This document shows, piece by piece, positions 53,053-62,229 of a stretch of DNA of 64,000 bases (position 1 is its first letter; every line of letters begins with the position of its first letter). Below the pieces are notes generated by a model that was not told the DNA's origin, ran no database searches, and was given only the letters and a program-made list of their open reading frames with translations. The DNA lies in the NCBI GenBank assembly GCA_024103425.1, contig JAGFIS010000029.1, positions 186,001-250,000 of the forward strand. The letters are read 5' to 3'. The position numbers and the translations under genes are program-made. The DNA is from Chitinophagaceae bacterium. GTDB taxonomy: Bacteria > Bacteroidota > Bacteroidia > Chitinophagales > Chitinophagaceae.

Positions 53053-56000
53053 CTAATTAGCCTTCACTACCCTCACATTGTAAACCGATTCGCCCGACAC
53101 CACACGCACCATATAAGAACCGGGCTTCAGGAAATCAAGTTTATCTATCGTCAACTTTCTGTTGGATGCATTCGCTCCATAATTCCTTGAATAAACCATC
53201 CGGCCCTCCATATCAAACAGCGATACACTCACAGGTTTCGTCATATCTAATGAAAGATCAAGCCTGATATTATCCTTGAACGGATTCGGATAAACCCTCA
53301 CTGCATTGCTAACACTTCTGTTAATCACAACTCTCTTCACCTCGCTGTATTTGAAGCTGCCATCTTTATCTACCATCTTTAAACGATAGAACAAGATTAC
53401 CTGACCGGCAGGGATATCATTATCCAACTCTCTGTATTTACCGGAGCCAATATAATTGGTGCGGCCAATACTCTTAAACTCGAGGCCATCACTGCTTCTT
53501 TCGATTTCAAAATGAGAGAAGTCTGTAGCTGCTACTACTTTCCAACTCAGTTCTACACCTTCTCTAACTTCCTTCGCATCAAAATCCATCATTATAACCG
53601 GTACGGCTCCTGACCTGTATTCATAGGCCCCCAGTGTGAATTTACCAACCTCGTTTCCACCATCTTCAACAATCTTTCGGGCATAGCCGGTAATATCTGT
53701 TGCAGGTTCTTTAATATCGGGCTTACCGGCGTCTATAGCAGGACTGCCTTCAGTCACCATCAGACCATCATCTGCTGTCATCCACTTACCATCGGCTCCG
53801 CTGGGGTTAGATGCATCCTTGAAAAGCGGATCTTCTCCCGAAATATTCGAGGCATTAGCTTCCGGGACCGTACCGGTTGTGTCGCCCTCTATTATACTAT
53901 AATTGACCTCCCGTTCTATACCGGCATATGCTACCGGCCACAAATATATATGAAGGTAATCCTCATCTCCACTTTCATTCTGAGAGAAGACAGTGTTGGA
54001 AAGCACTATTGGCTGTTCTTTCGTTATAAACAAACCTCCACCTACATTCACACAGTGGTTATTATAGAAAGTACTATTGGTAATAATATTTTCCGTGCCA
54101 CCATAGGAGGTATTAAATGTAATTGCCCCTCCACTGGTCAACGCTCTGTTACCTGCAAAAACCGTATTTGTAATCTTTATCGACGAGGAATATAACCATG
54201 AATTACTAGAATGCAGTGTTGCTATACCCCCTCCGAGCCTTGACTTATTATTTTCAAAAACACAGTTTTCTATTTCTAAGCCCAGAGTATTAAATCCGTA
54301 AATCGCACCTCCGAGACTTGAGCCATCTCCGGCTCCGGAATACGTTTGATTACCATAAAGAACCGAATTTTTAATCTTAACACCGGTAACCTCCGAAACA
54401 CTTACAGCTCCACCTCTGCTGTAAGTAACTCTTTTGCCATTTATAGAAGTAGAGCCGGTTGACCCGTCTACTGCACCACCCCCCACTATCCAAAAACCGT
54501 CCAATACTGCATAGTCATTGGCAACTACAACGTGGTATGCATTTTCTTCCATTCCTGTAATATCCAGGTCTTCGCCTGCTCCTGTTACTAGATCATCGTC
54601 CTCAAAATCACCGCTCAGGGTTGTTTTGTTATTTCTCCAATCTCTCTGAGATAATAAGGTTTCAGAACCATTAAACCCTCCGTAAATCTTTAACCCTGTC
54701 TCTTCGCTGATCCTCAACGGAAATGCAAAAGTCTTATCTCTGTCATCCGAATTACCCAGGTAATTGACGGTAGGCTTATAGACTCCTGCTGCTACCCATA
54801 TCTCAGTCACTTCCGGATTAGAATTCGCATAATCCATGGCATCTCCCAGTTCGGTGTAGGCATTAGACCAACTGGTTCCCGAACCGGTGCCGGAGGCTCC
54901 CTTTTTCACATACAGCCTTGTCGGTACTGCCGCTGGTAATAGATGAACACTGTAATCGTGTGTTTCTCCTGTTCCCAGAACCCCGCAAGCCGTGATGTCT
55001 CCCTGGTCAGCTGTTTCAATTAATACCACTCTAATCCTGGAAAATACATTTGTAAGGGCATCGTTAGGTACAGTAATATTTGTAGTATAGGTGCTGCCCG
55101 GTGTGAGAGTTCCCGATGTAACCACCAGCTCCCCTGCATCGTCAAAATCGCCATCGGCATTCCAATCCACATACACTTTAGCTATCGTATTGGCCCCGGC
55201 GCCGCAGGCGCCTGTCTTCACTTTCAGCTCGTATGTACCACCTTTGTGCATCTGTGCTTCCTGTGCAGTGAAGTCGGTATATGTAGCACCGCAGTCCAGC
55301 GTGGGTGTATTGTCTATACCCCCAAGATTGAAGTTGGTAATCTTGGAACCTGTCTGGGCACTTGAAGAAGAACAATAAGCAGTTCCGCCTATTCCTGTTA
55401 TTACAATCCCAAAGTTCTGGTCTTCGTCATTGGCCAGACTGTTTTTATGTGTAACAGTAAATGTATAGGTCTTACCTGCCACCGGATGAGCAATATATAT
55501 CTGCTCCACGTTATCCCTGATGTTGTCTCCTGTTGTTGCTGCTGCAGAAGGATTGGCAGGGTTCAGGATCCACGGATAGTAAGTCGTCGTGCCATCATTC
55601 GCACGTATATCCAGATCATTTACAAGTTTTATAGTAGGATCATTTAATACTCCAGTATCCGGCATAGGCTCTCCTGCAGGGTCTGTCCATGCAATGGTAG
55701 CTACCAGCGGGCCGTGGCCGCTCGCCGTAACGGTAAATGTCTTCGTGCCTCCGGAAGAAAGTGTTTCTTCTGCTATCAGGCTTTTCGTACCATTGTCCAG
55801 AATAGCTCTTCCGGCTTTCTCCGCATTCAAAAGCCCCCACCCGTACATATAGTCGGGACCGGGATAAGGGCCGGCTTCACTGGTCGTGCCCAAAGCCAGA
55901 GCTTTTACAGTGGATGAACGCATATACTCTCCATTCTCCTGGTGATACAGTTCCTGCAAAAGTGTAAGGGTACCGGTAGTATTCGGGGCAGCCATCGATG

Positions 56001-57162
56001 TACCATTCATTAAAACATAACTGTTATCAGCTGTATAACCGGATGAAAGCACACCCACTCCGTCAGCTACTAAATCGGGTTTTATTCTGCCGTCATCTGT
56101 GGGTCCCCAGGAACTGAAATCACTGATCATAACATCAAGAGGCTTATTAGCTCCGCCGGCTAATCCATAAGCAGCTCCTACTGTCAAAATATTCTTAGCT
56201 GTATGATAAGTTGCAATAATATCATAACCATTGCTATTATTCATCCCTTCAGTGCGAATCGTCCATTTCCACTTTCCCTCCGCTTCATTCCAACTGTAAT
56301 ATCCTGCTCCTACACGAGGGCCATTATCATTTCTATTATTTCCTGCTGAGAATACGGGCAAATAATATGGTGCCAGATAGCAAATAGTGTCAATCTGAGC
56401 AGTAGTAGTATCATACAATCCAAAATTGAAGTCTTCACTCTCTCCAGTTCTGCCCATAAAATACCAGTTACTGTCGTAATAGTACCATCCGGCGATAAGA
56501 CCATAGGAATGGTTTGACAATAACAAAGTAGCTGCATTGTCGCTCATCTTTGTAATATCATCCGTGTCATCAAACGCCCATAATTTTGGCAAACCATAGG
56601 CCATTCCTTTCGCTGACGGATTCACTCCTGCTGCCATAATGGTACCGGCCACGTGGGTAGCATGATCCGTGGAATCCACCTCATCTTTTGCAACTACCCT
56701 GTCTTCAAAAAATTCCTGATGGGTCAGACGGGGTATTCCACCCACTTCTATTATCGCAATCTTCCCTTCGGGAATGGTGCTTCCACTTAGGTTGACTCCC
56801 AGGCTTCCGCCTGAGTATAACTGGTTGGTCCTCGTTGTTCCGGCGGCAACTACATTGGTCGCTCCAACATACTTCGGGCGTCCCTTGCCATCTACGCCTG
56901 TTAACCTTGCTATTCTGCCATCAGGACTTGTCATTATCAAAGGCCAGCCTTTCTCTTTGGCAAGCCTTTGAGTCCGCTCTTGTTGAGTTAGAAAATCTTT
57001 GTGTAACCGGGTACTGTACTCCCTTAACAGTTGCCTGTTAGTATTGGGAGAATACTTTAAATCCTGCGCAATACCTGCATATAAGAACCCGAAAATAAAA
57101 ACTAAGAATAGCCAAACCTTCTTATTCAGAAAGCCTGTGCCTCTGTGTGTAAACTGACTCAT
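53053..57162 (-). CDS. Type IX-secreted subtilisin-like protease with GEVED and beta-helix domains
   Basis: A 1369-residue secreted protein with a signal peptide at about 14-33. The S8 domain (about 100-450) has His167 in HATHVAGT, oxyanion Asn275 in SAGN and Ser389 in NGTSMAAP. The catalytic Asp position is unusual: the strand reads IAIIEVGG, with Glu139 where an Asp is expected, and HGTH is HATH. Next come a beta-sandwich (about 460-590), a GEVED domain (about 590-740, ending GETHDYSV), a right-handed beta-helix region (about 750-1120), a fibronectin-like domain and a type A sorting domain (VYPNPFKDNIRLDLSL; GSYMVRVVSGESVYNVRVVKAN). It should be exported to the cell surface or medium. Proteolytic activity is likely but not certain. 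Confidence 0.9.
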   Translation of the reverse strand: MSQFTHRGTGFLNKKVWLFLVFIFGFLYAGIAQDLKYSPNTNRQLLREYSTRLHKDFLTQQERTQRLAKEKGWPLIMTSPDGRIARLTGVDGKGRPKYVGATNVVAAGTTRTNQLYSGGSLGVNLSGSTIPEGKIAIIEVGGIPRLTHQEFFEDRVVAKDEVDSTDHATHVAGTIMAAGVNPSAKGMAYGLPKLWAFDDTDDITKMSDNAATLLLSNHSYGLIAGWYYYDSNWYFMGRTGESEDFNFGLYDTTTAQIDTICYLAPYYLPVFSAGNNRNDNGPRVGAGYYSWNEAEGKWKWTIRTEGMNNSNGYDIIATYHTAKNILTVGAAYGLAGGANKPLDVMISDFSSWGPTDDGRIKPDLVADGVGVLSSGYTADNSYVLMNGTSMAAPNTTGTLTLLQELYHQENGEYMRSSTVKALALGTTSEAGPYPGPDYMYGWGLLNAEKAGRAILDNGTKSLIAEETLSSGGTKTFTVTASGHGPLVATIAWTDPAGEPMPDTGVLNDPTIKLVNDLDIRANDGTTTYYPWILNPANPSAAATTGDNIRDNVEQIYIAHPVAGKTYTFTVTHKNSLANDEDQNFGIVITGIGGTAYCSSSSAQTGSKITNFNLGGIDNTPTLDCGATYTDFTAQEAQMHKGGTYELKVKTGACGAGANTIAKVYVDWNADGDFDDAGELVVTSGTLTPGSTYTTNITVPNDALTNVFSRIRVVLIETADQGDITACGVLGTGETHDYSVHLLPAAVPTRLYVKKGASGTGSGTSWSNAYTELGDAMDYANSNPEVTEIWVAAGVYKPTVNYLGNSDDRDKTFAFPLRISEETGLKIYGGFNGSETLLSQRDWRNNKTTLSGDFEDDDLVTGAGEDLDITGMEENAYHVVVANDYAVLDGFWIVGGGAVDGSTGSTSINGKRVTYSRGGAVSVSEVTGVKIKNSVLYGNQTYSGAGDGSSLGGAIYGFNTLGLEIENCVFENNKSRLGGGIATLHSSNSWLYSSSIKITNTVFAGNRALTSGGAITFNTSYGGTENIITNSTFYNNHCVNVGGGLFITKEQPIVLSNTVFSQNESGDEDYLHIYLWPVAYAGIEREVNYSIIEGDTTGTVPEANASNISGEDPLFKDASNPSGADGKWMTADDGLMVTEGSPAIDAGKPDIKEPATDITGYARKIVEDGGNEVGKFTLGAYEYRSGAVPVIMMDFDAKEVREGVELSWKVVAATDFSHFEIERSSDGLEFKSIGRTNYIGSGKYRELDNDIPAGQVILFYRLKMVDKDGSFKYSEVKRVVINRSVSNAVRVYPNPFKDNIRLDLSLDMTKPVSVSLFDMEGRMVYSRNYGANASNRKLTIDKLDFLKPGSYMVRVVSGESVYNVRVVKAN

Positions 57163-57649
57163 AAGCGATTAGTTTATGTGAGTGAATAATTTTTAAATTT
57201 CCCTTTTGGTATTCCAACACTCAATAACTAATCGCCCCTTTAACCAAAATTAATCTGGATAAAATACCTTTTCTCAAAACTTCAAGCCTTGGAAAAAATT
57301 ATTTTACCAATAAATGGACAAAGGATTTTTGTTTTTGTGGGCATACCGAAGATATTAATTTTTTAAATACCCAATCAAAAAATGAGATTTTTTTTAATCA
57401 AGAAAAACCGTTAGTTAGAAAAGATGCGACACTAAAAAAAGAAGCGCCTGAGTGCCGGAATTATTAGGAATTATTTAAAGTAGATATCTTTCCTTTTAAG
57501 AGGATTTTGGTCACCCAAAATTATCTGCAATATTAATCAGTTGAAAACCGCGATTACTATTAGTAAAACTGCATCACAACCCAACAACACACACGGGAGT
57601 CCAACACCGATTTTTATCAGTCCGGCGTAAGATTGCTTATCTTTCCTCC
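57163..57649. other. 487-base AT-rich intergenic region upstream of the subtilase gene and recX
   Basis: Divergent spacer. It contains the hairpin at 57165-57235, several A/T runs, and the recX -7-like box TATCTTTC at 57638-57645. No coding frame or RNA gene was recognised. Confidence 0.45.
57165..57235 (-). promoter_or_regulatory. Long-range hairpin closing 2 bases before the subtilase start codon
   Basis: GCGATTAGTT (57165-57174) pairs with AACTAATCGC (57226-57235), and inside it GAGTG pairs with CACTC. In the minus-strand mRNA the stem ends two bases before the ATG, so folding would cover the initiation region. Confidence 0.45.
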
Positions 57650-58111
57650 ATGGAAAAGCTGACTCCTCAGCAGGCTCTCAACCGCATCAGACAGTATTGC
57701 GCATATCAGGAGCGTTGTCATAAAGAAGTAAAAGACAAGTTGTATTCCTTCGGGCTCACCACGCCTGATGTCGATGTAATTATTTCTGCCCTGATAGCAG
57801 AAGACTACCTGAACGAAGAACGGTTTGCCGTGCATTTTGCAGGCGGAAAATTCAGGATGAAAGAGTGGGGAAAACTTAAAATTGAAAGGGAACTAAAACT
57901 CAGGCAGGTTAGCAATTATTGTATCAGAAAAGCCCTGGCACAAATTCCTGATGAAGATTACGAAGCCACTTTCAGGAAACTTGCCGATAAGAAAAAGCAA
58001 TCCATAAAGAGCGAGAAAAACATTTTTATCCGCAATAGAAAAATAAGGGATTATCTCTTGCTAAAAGGATACTCTGATGAAATGATTTACACCTATCTGA
58101 AATCGCTTTAA
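57650..58111 (+). CDS. recX: Regulatory protein RecX
   Basis: 153 residues made of three-helix repeats typical of RecX: ALNRIRQYCAYQERCHKEVKDKLYSFGL, LIAEDYLNEERFAVHFAGGKFRMKEWGKLKIERELKLRQV (the conserved YLNDxRFAxxF...WG...I..EL core), and a third repeat ending in LLLKGYSDEMIYTYLKSL. It modulates RecA filaments. The stop codon region overlaps the convergent cupin gene by 4 bases. A TATCTTTC box ends 4 bases before the ATG. Confidence 0.92.
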   Translation: MEKLTPQQALNRIRQYCAYQERCHKEVKDKLYSFGLTTPDVDVIISALIAEDYLNEERFAVHFAGGKFRMKEWGKLKIERELKLRQVSNYCIRKALAQIPDEDYEATFRKLADKKKQSIKSEKNIFIRNRKIRDYLLLKGYSDEMIYTYLKSL

Positions 58112-58500
58112 CCTCCGATCGTCAATAAAAAGACCGACTTTTCCAAAGCTGTTACAGAATGTTTAAGGCCTTTGTGCAGGGTAGCCACGTTGCCGGTGTC
58201 TAATGCTGCTGATCCTGCTTCTGAATCAAACCTGATCTTTCCTTCCAACACCTGTACATTGATAACGCCATCCTCTGCCTTATGCTCGGTAATGACGGCA
58301 TCTTTATGGAGGGCTATCAGAACGATGCGCATTCCTTTTGTTTTGAAGACGGTAATGGCATTCCTGTCGCTTGTCTTCCACGTTTTTTCATCCTTAAGTA
58401 TCTCGGTGAATTTATTCAGGTCGATTTGTACCATCGGCGCGTCGAGAATACGGCCCCCTTCGGGTCTTAATTCGGTGGGTTCATTTTGTTTGGGTTCCAT
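58108..58500 (-). CDS. Cupin-domain protein
   Basis: 130 residues forming a single small beta-barrel. DAVITEHKAEDGVINVQVLEGKIRF corresponds to cupin motif 1, and LHKGLKHSVTALEKSVFLLTIGG to motif 2 with one His. The metal-binding His set is incomplete compared with HxH-x4-E, so metal binding is doubtful. The function is unknown. It may be co-transcribed with the alkyltransferase-like gene upstream (gap 30 bases). Confidence 0.75.
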   Translation of the reverse strand: MEPKQNEPTELRPEGGRILDAPMVQIDLNKFTEILKDEKTWKTSDRNAITVFKTKGMRIVLIALHKDAVITEHKAEDGVINVQVLEGKIRFDSEAGSAALDTGNVATLHKGLKHSVTALEKSVFLLTIGG

Positions 58501-58530
58501 AACAAAAAGTTTTTTATGAAGAAAGTAAGA

Positions 58531-58920
58531 TCAGTCAATTTTCAACTCCACCGCCGGATCCCAGAAAAGTTTTTTGAAATCAACCACTGTATCATCCACT
58601 ACCTTGACCTTTTCTTTTTCAAGTAGTTCCTGCATCCGCGTAGGTGTACCAAAATGTGCTTTACCTGTCAGCACCCCGTTTCGGTTGACAACCCTGTGGG
58701 CAGGAATCCTGTTGGGAGATAATTGTGATCCGCTCAAAGCCCAACCCACCATTCTGGAAGACATTTTCGTGCCAAGATATTTTGCAATCGCTCCGTAAGA
58801 CGTTACCCTTCCTCTGGGTATCAATCTTACCACTGCATACACATCCTCATAAAAATTGCCCGTCTTGTGCGGATCTCTCGGACCTTCTTCTTTTCTATAG
58901 TTTCTGCTCTTCTGTTTCAT
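58531..58920 (-). CDS. Alkyltransferase-like protein (ATL), MGMT homolog without the catalytic Cys
   Basis: A 129-residue protein with the DNA-binding half of O6-alkylguanine-DNA alkyltransferase: FYEDVYAVVRLIPRGRVTSYGAIAKYLG (helix-turn-helix), MSSRMVGWALSG and IPAHRVVNRNG. The acceptor motif PCHRV reads PAHRV, so Cys is replaced by Ala. ATL proteins bind O6-alkylguanine and hand it to nucleotide excision repair rather than repairing it directly. The start overlaps the trmB 3' end by 26 bases. Confidence 0.92.
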   Translation of the reverse strand: MKQKSRNYRKEEGPRDPHKTGNFYEDVYAVVRLIPRGRVTSYGAIAKYLGTKMSSRMVGWALSGSQLSPNRIPAHRVVNRNGVLTGKAHFGTPTRMQELLEKEKVKVVDDTVVDFKKLFWDPAVELKID

Positions 58921-59620
58921 CTGCTCTGTATTTTGATTTCAGAAACTCCGTGAACGCTTTATCATCAAATCTCCATTCGGCGGGAATAGAGAATCTAAGG
59001 TAGAATATTTTATTGCTCCCCGAGATGTCGAGGCTTTCGTAATAGGTCTTAATATACAGATAATCCGGTACGTCGGTGTGTGAGTGAACGTCAGGCATAT
59101 CGACAATCATCTCCAGTCCGCTCCATTCTATTACATCTTTCGTGAACGCGTATAAATCGGGAGAATCAGTCTTGAGATGAATAACACCGCCTCTCTTTAA
59201 AATACTATCGTATGCCTTGATAAACCTTGGATGTGTGAGCCGTTTTTTAGCTCTCGACAGTCTTAACTGCGGGTCGGGAAAAGTAATCCATATTTCATCA
59301 ACCTCTCCCGGATTGAAATAGTCTGCAATCTTTTCAATCTGTGTTCTGAGGAAGGCGACATTTTTCATCTTATTTTCCAAAGCATAGGTAGCACCCTTCC
59401 ATATCCGGTTACCTTTTAAATCTACTCCCATAAAATTCCTCCCGGGATACTTTTCTGCCAGGGCGATGGTGTATTCTCCTTTGCCGCATGCCAGCTCGAG
59501 CACAATGGGATTCTGATTTCCAAAAATCGTATACCATTGCCCCTGCATATTTTCAGGATACTGAAATACATTGGGATAGGTGGCGATGGCAGCAAATCGT
59601 ATTAACTTCTTTTGACCCAT
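58895..59620 (-). CDS. trmB: tRNA (guanine46-N7)-methyltransferase
   Basis: 241 residues. The SAM site LELACGKGEYTIALAEKYPGRNFMGVDLKGNRIWKG (about 40-75), the IWITFPDPQLRLSRAKKRLTHPRF signature (about 118-141) and LKTDSPDLYAF are diagnostic of TrmB. It makes m7G46 in the variable loop of tRNA. A TAATTTCG -7-like box ends 4 bases before the ATG. Confidence 0.96.
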   Translation of the reverse strand: MGQKKLIRFAAIATYPNVFQYPENMQGQWYTIFGNQNPIVLELACGKGEYTIALAEKYPGRNFMGVDLKGNRIWKGATYALENKMKNVAFLRTQIEKIADYFNPGEVDEIWITFPDPQLRLSRAKKRLTHPRFIKAYDSILKRGGVIHLKTDSPDLYAFTKDVIEWSGLEMIVDMPDVHSHTDVPDYLYIKTYYESLDISGSNKIFYLRFSIPAEWRFDDKAFTEFLKSKYRADETEEQKL

Positions 59621-59624
59621 ACAG

Positions 59625-59632
59625 CGAAATTA
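59625..59632 (-). promoter_or_regulatory. -7-like box for trmB, 4 bases before the start codon
   Basis: The minus strand reads TAATTTCG, one mismatch from TAnnTTTG; the ATG begins at 59620. Confidence 0.4.
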
Positions 59633-59951
59633 ACACGAAGGAGCGATAAGAGGGAGAAACTGTTTATAGGTTAATCTGTTTAGTGATAAGATATGAGAGA
59701 TGAGTGATGAGCTCTTTTACCCAATTCAGCCTCTGTGTCCTTTGCGAAAATCTAATTTCACAAATAACGCTCTTGGTTATCTCATAAGGCTTCACTTCGG
59801 GAACCTCAGTGAGCCACTGTGATACGCTGCTGACGAATCAATCTTCGATTTTCAACCTTAAACTTTCAATCTTGACACTCCACTAAACAATTAAACACAT
59901 AAACATCTCATCACTTATCACTAAGCACTCATCACTACAACAACTTCTGCC

Positions 59952-59959
59952 TACCTTTG
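59952..59959 (+). promoter_or_regulatory. -7 box for the CvfB-like gene, 5 bases before the start codon
   Basis: TACCTTTG is an exact TAnnTTTG match; the ATG is at 59965. Confidence 0.5.
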
Positions 59960-59964
59960 CCCGC

Positions 59965-60816
59965 ATGATTCAAATAGGTAAGATGAACTCCCTGAAAGTC
60001 ATCCGGGAAAAAGATGCCGGAGTATATCTCGACGGCACACCCGACGGGATTCTTCTTCCTAAAAGGTTTGTCCCAAAAGGAGTCAAAACCGGCGATGAAA
60101 TCAATGTCTTCCTGTATCACGATAGTGAGGACCGGATTATCGCCACTACACAGGTGCCCAAGGGACAGCTTGATGATATTGTTTTGCTGAAGGTGGTAGA
60201 AGTAACTTCTTTCGGTGCTTTCCTCGACTGGGGACTGATGAAAGATTTGTTCATTCCCAAATCACAGATGCGAAGCTTTATGCGAAAAGGCGGTGAATAT
60301 TTCGTAAGGATAGTCATCGATGAAAAGACCGGGAGGCTGAGCGCTACCGAATACTTCGAGCCCTCACTCAGTAATGAGCATCTCAAAATAAAAGAACGCG
60401 ATGAAGTGCAACTCACAGTCTATCGCAAGACACAAATCGGGTACGAAGTCATCATCAATAATACACATAAAGGTATCCTGCATTTCAATGAAGTCTATCG
60501 TCCGATAAAAATCGGAGACCGTTTTCCGGGTTTTATAAAAAAGATTTTCACTAATAAAGAAACAGGCAAAACGCTGATCGATGTTGCGGCAGGAAAGCAG
60601 GGTTATTCCCGCGTGGACGATGAGTCGGAGACAATTCTTAAGATGCTGAAAGAACAAAACGGCTTTCTGCCATTCAATGACAAATCGAGTCCGGAGTCTA
60701 TTTACGAGCATTTTAAAATGAGCAAAAAGACTTTTAAGATGGCCGTCGGCAGGTTGTACAAGGAGAGAAAAATCATGCTGACAAAGGCAGGTATTCAATC
60801 AATCCAGGAAGATTAA
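59965..60816 (+). CDS. CvfB-like S1 RNA-binding protein
   Basis: 283 residues: tandem S1-type OB folds, of which the second (VLLKVVEVTSFGAFLDWGLMKDLFIPKSQM, about 73-102) is clearest and a third includes HKGILHFNEVYRPIKIGDRFPGFIKKI, followed by a C-terminal winged helix (FKMSKKTFKMAVGRLYKERKIMLTKAGIQ, about 251-279). This order matches CvfB/YitL. Family members bind RNA and affect virulence gene expression in Staphylococcus; the role in Bacteroidota is not established. Confidence 0.9.
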   Translation: MIQIGKMNSLKVIREKDAGVYLDGTPDGILLPKRFVPKGVKTGDEINVFLYHDSEDRIIATTQVPKGQLDDIVLLKVVEVTSFGAFLDWGLMKDLFIPKSQMRSFMRKGGEYFVRIVIDEKTGRLSATEYFEPSLSNEHLKIKERDEVQLTVYRKTQIGYEVIINNTHKGILHFNEVYRPIKIGDRFPGFIKKIFTNKETGKTLIDVAAGKQGYSRVDDESETILKMLKEQNGFLPFNDKSSPESIYEHFKMSKKTFKMAVGRLYKERKIMLTKAGIQSIQED

Positions 60817-60821
60817 AACAA

Positions 60822-60853
60822 TAAAAAAGCCATATCCTGATTCGGACATGGCT
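60822..60853 (-). terminator. Rho-independent terminator of kbl
   Basis: AGCCATATCC (60828-60837) pairs with GGACATGGCT (60844-60853) with one mismatch; a run of six Ts follows on the minus strand. Confidence 0.75.
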
Positions 60854-60896
60854 ATAAATTTCTACACTTTAAATCTTCTGATAAAAACTGTTATTC

Positions 60897-62084
60897 CTAC
60901 TTCAACACACCCAATTCTTTTCCAATCTTAGTAAAGGCGGCAATTGCTTTGTCGAGATGTTCTTTAGAATGCGCAGCACTGATCTGTACTCGGATACGCG
61001 CCTGACCTTTGGCAACTACAGGATAAAAGAATCCGATTACATAGATACCTTCTTCAAGCAATTTTGCAGCAAACTGTTGTGATAAAACCGCATCATACAA
61101 CATAATCGGAACAATCGGGTGATCTCCCGGCTTGATGTCGAATCCGGCTGCTGTCATTTTCTCTCTGAAGTATTTGGTATTGCTCTCCAGCTTATCTCTA
61201 AGCTCTGTGGTTTCACTCAGCATATCAAACACGGCAATAGATGCCCCTACTATACTCGGTGCCAGTGTGTTACTGAAAAGATACGGCCGGCTGCGCTGGC
61301 GAAGCATCTCAATAATTTCCTTCTTGCCGGAAGTGAATCCGCCGCTGGCACCACCCAGCGCTTTACCTAATGTACCGGTAATAATATCTACCTTACCGAC
61401 AACACCTCTGTATTCGTGTGTTCCACGACCGGTCTTGCCCAGGAAACCGGTTGAGTGACATTCGTCAACCATCACGGCAGCATCATACTTCTCTGCCAGT
61501 TCAACAATCTTATCTAATTGAGCGATGGTACCATCCATACTGAAGGACCCATCGGTTACGATTATACGGCTTCTCGCTCCGGCAGCCTCTTTCAGCTTCA
61601 CTTCCAAATCTTCCATATCGTCGTGCGCATAGCGGTAGCGCTGTGCTTTACAAAGCCTCACACCATCGATAATGCTCGCGTGGTTCAGCGAGTCTGAAAT
61701 GATAGCATCCTCATCGTTGAACAAAGGTTCAAATACACCCCCGTTCGCATCAAAGCAGGCAGCATACAGAATAGTGTCCTCTGTGCCGAGAAAAGCAGAA
61801 ATCTTCTGCTCCAGTTCCTTATGAATGTCCTGGGTTCCGCAGATGAATCTTACACTGCTCAATCCGTACCCTCTGTAATCAACAGTCTTTTTTGCTGCTT
61901 CAATTACTTTAGGATGTGATGATAATCCGAGATAGTTGTTAGCACAAAAATTCAGCACCTTCTTCCCTCCAACTTCAATTTCTGCCCCTTGCTCACTTTC
62001 AATAATCCGTTCGTTTTTAAAGAGTCCTGAGGCCTCGATTTCGGCTAACTCCTTAGCTAACCTGTCTGATAAATTCCTGTTCAT
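60897..62084 (-). CDS. kbl: Glycine C-acetyltransferase / 2-amino-3-ketobutyrate CoA ligase
   Basis: A 395-residue PLP enzyme of the alpha-oxoamine synthase family. It has [14 protein letters not shown] near 45, the [15 protein letters not shown] site (about 205-220) with the Asp that contacts the pyridine ring, and the PLP Lys in [14 protein letters not shown] (about 237-250). The match to the Kbl subgroup ([39 protein letters not shown]) favours threonine breakdown over serine palmitoyltransferase. No tdh is adjacent. Confidence 0.93.
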   Translation of the reverse strand: MNRNLSDRLAKELAEIEASGLFKNERIIESEQGAEIEVGGKKVLNFCANNYLGLSSHPKVIEAAKKTVDYRGYGLSSVRFICGTQDIHKELEQKISAFLGTEDTILYAACFDANGGVFEPLFNDEDAIISDSLNHASIIDGVRLCKAQRYRYAHDDMEDLEVKLKEAAGARSRIIVTDGSFSMDGTIAQLDKIVELAEKYDAAVMVDECHSTGFLGKTGRGTHEYRGVVGKVDIITGTLGKALGGASGGFTSGKKEIIEMLRQRSRPYLFSNTLAPSIVGASIAVFDMLSETTELRDKLESNTKYFREKMTAAGFDIKPGDHPIVPIMLYDAVLSQQFAAKLLEEGIYVIGFFYPVVAKGQARIRVQISAAHSKEHLDKAIAAFTKIGKELGVLK

Positions 62085-62229
62085 TGTAATATCAGTTTTA
62101 TTTTTGCAAACGTACTAAGGAAAAAATAAACCTTCGGGAGAGATATTTTTCATGAGGGCTGTAACTTTTTACTCCTTCGTCCGTTTCACTTTTAAAAATA
62201 TACCGGAAAATAATCTTTATTATCTGTTT

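Larger units (their letters stand above)
59621..59964. repeat. 344-base spacer with members of the dispersed intergenic repeat family
   Basis: Divergent spacer between trmB and the CvfB-like gene. It shares the CACAAATAACGC, GGCTTCACTTCGGG, CAGTGAGCCAC and CTTAAACTTTCAATCTT words, in the same order, with the 33.1-33.25 kb spacer, and the GTGATAAG/GATGAGTGATGAG words with the region after trmD. It also holds the -7 boxes for both flanking genes. Confidence 0.6.
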
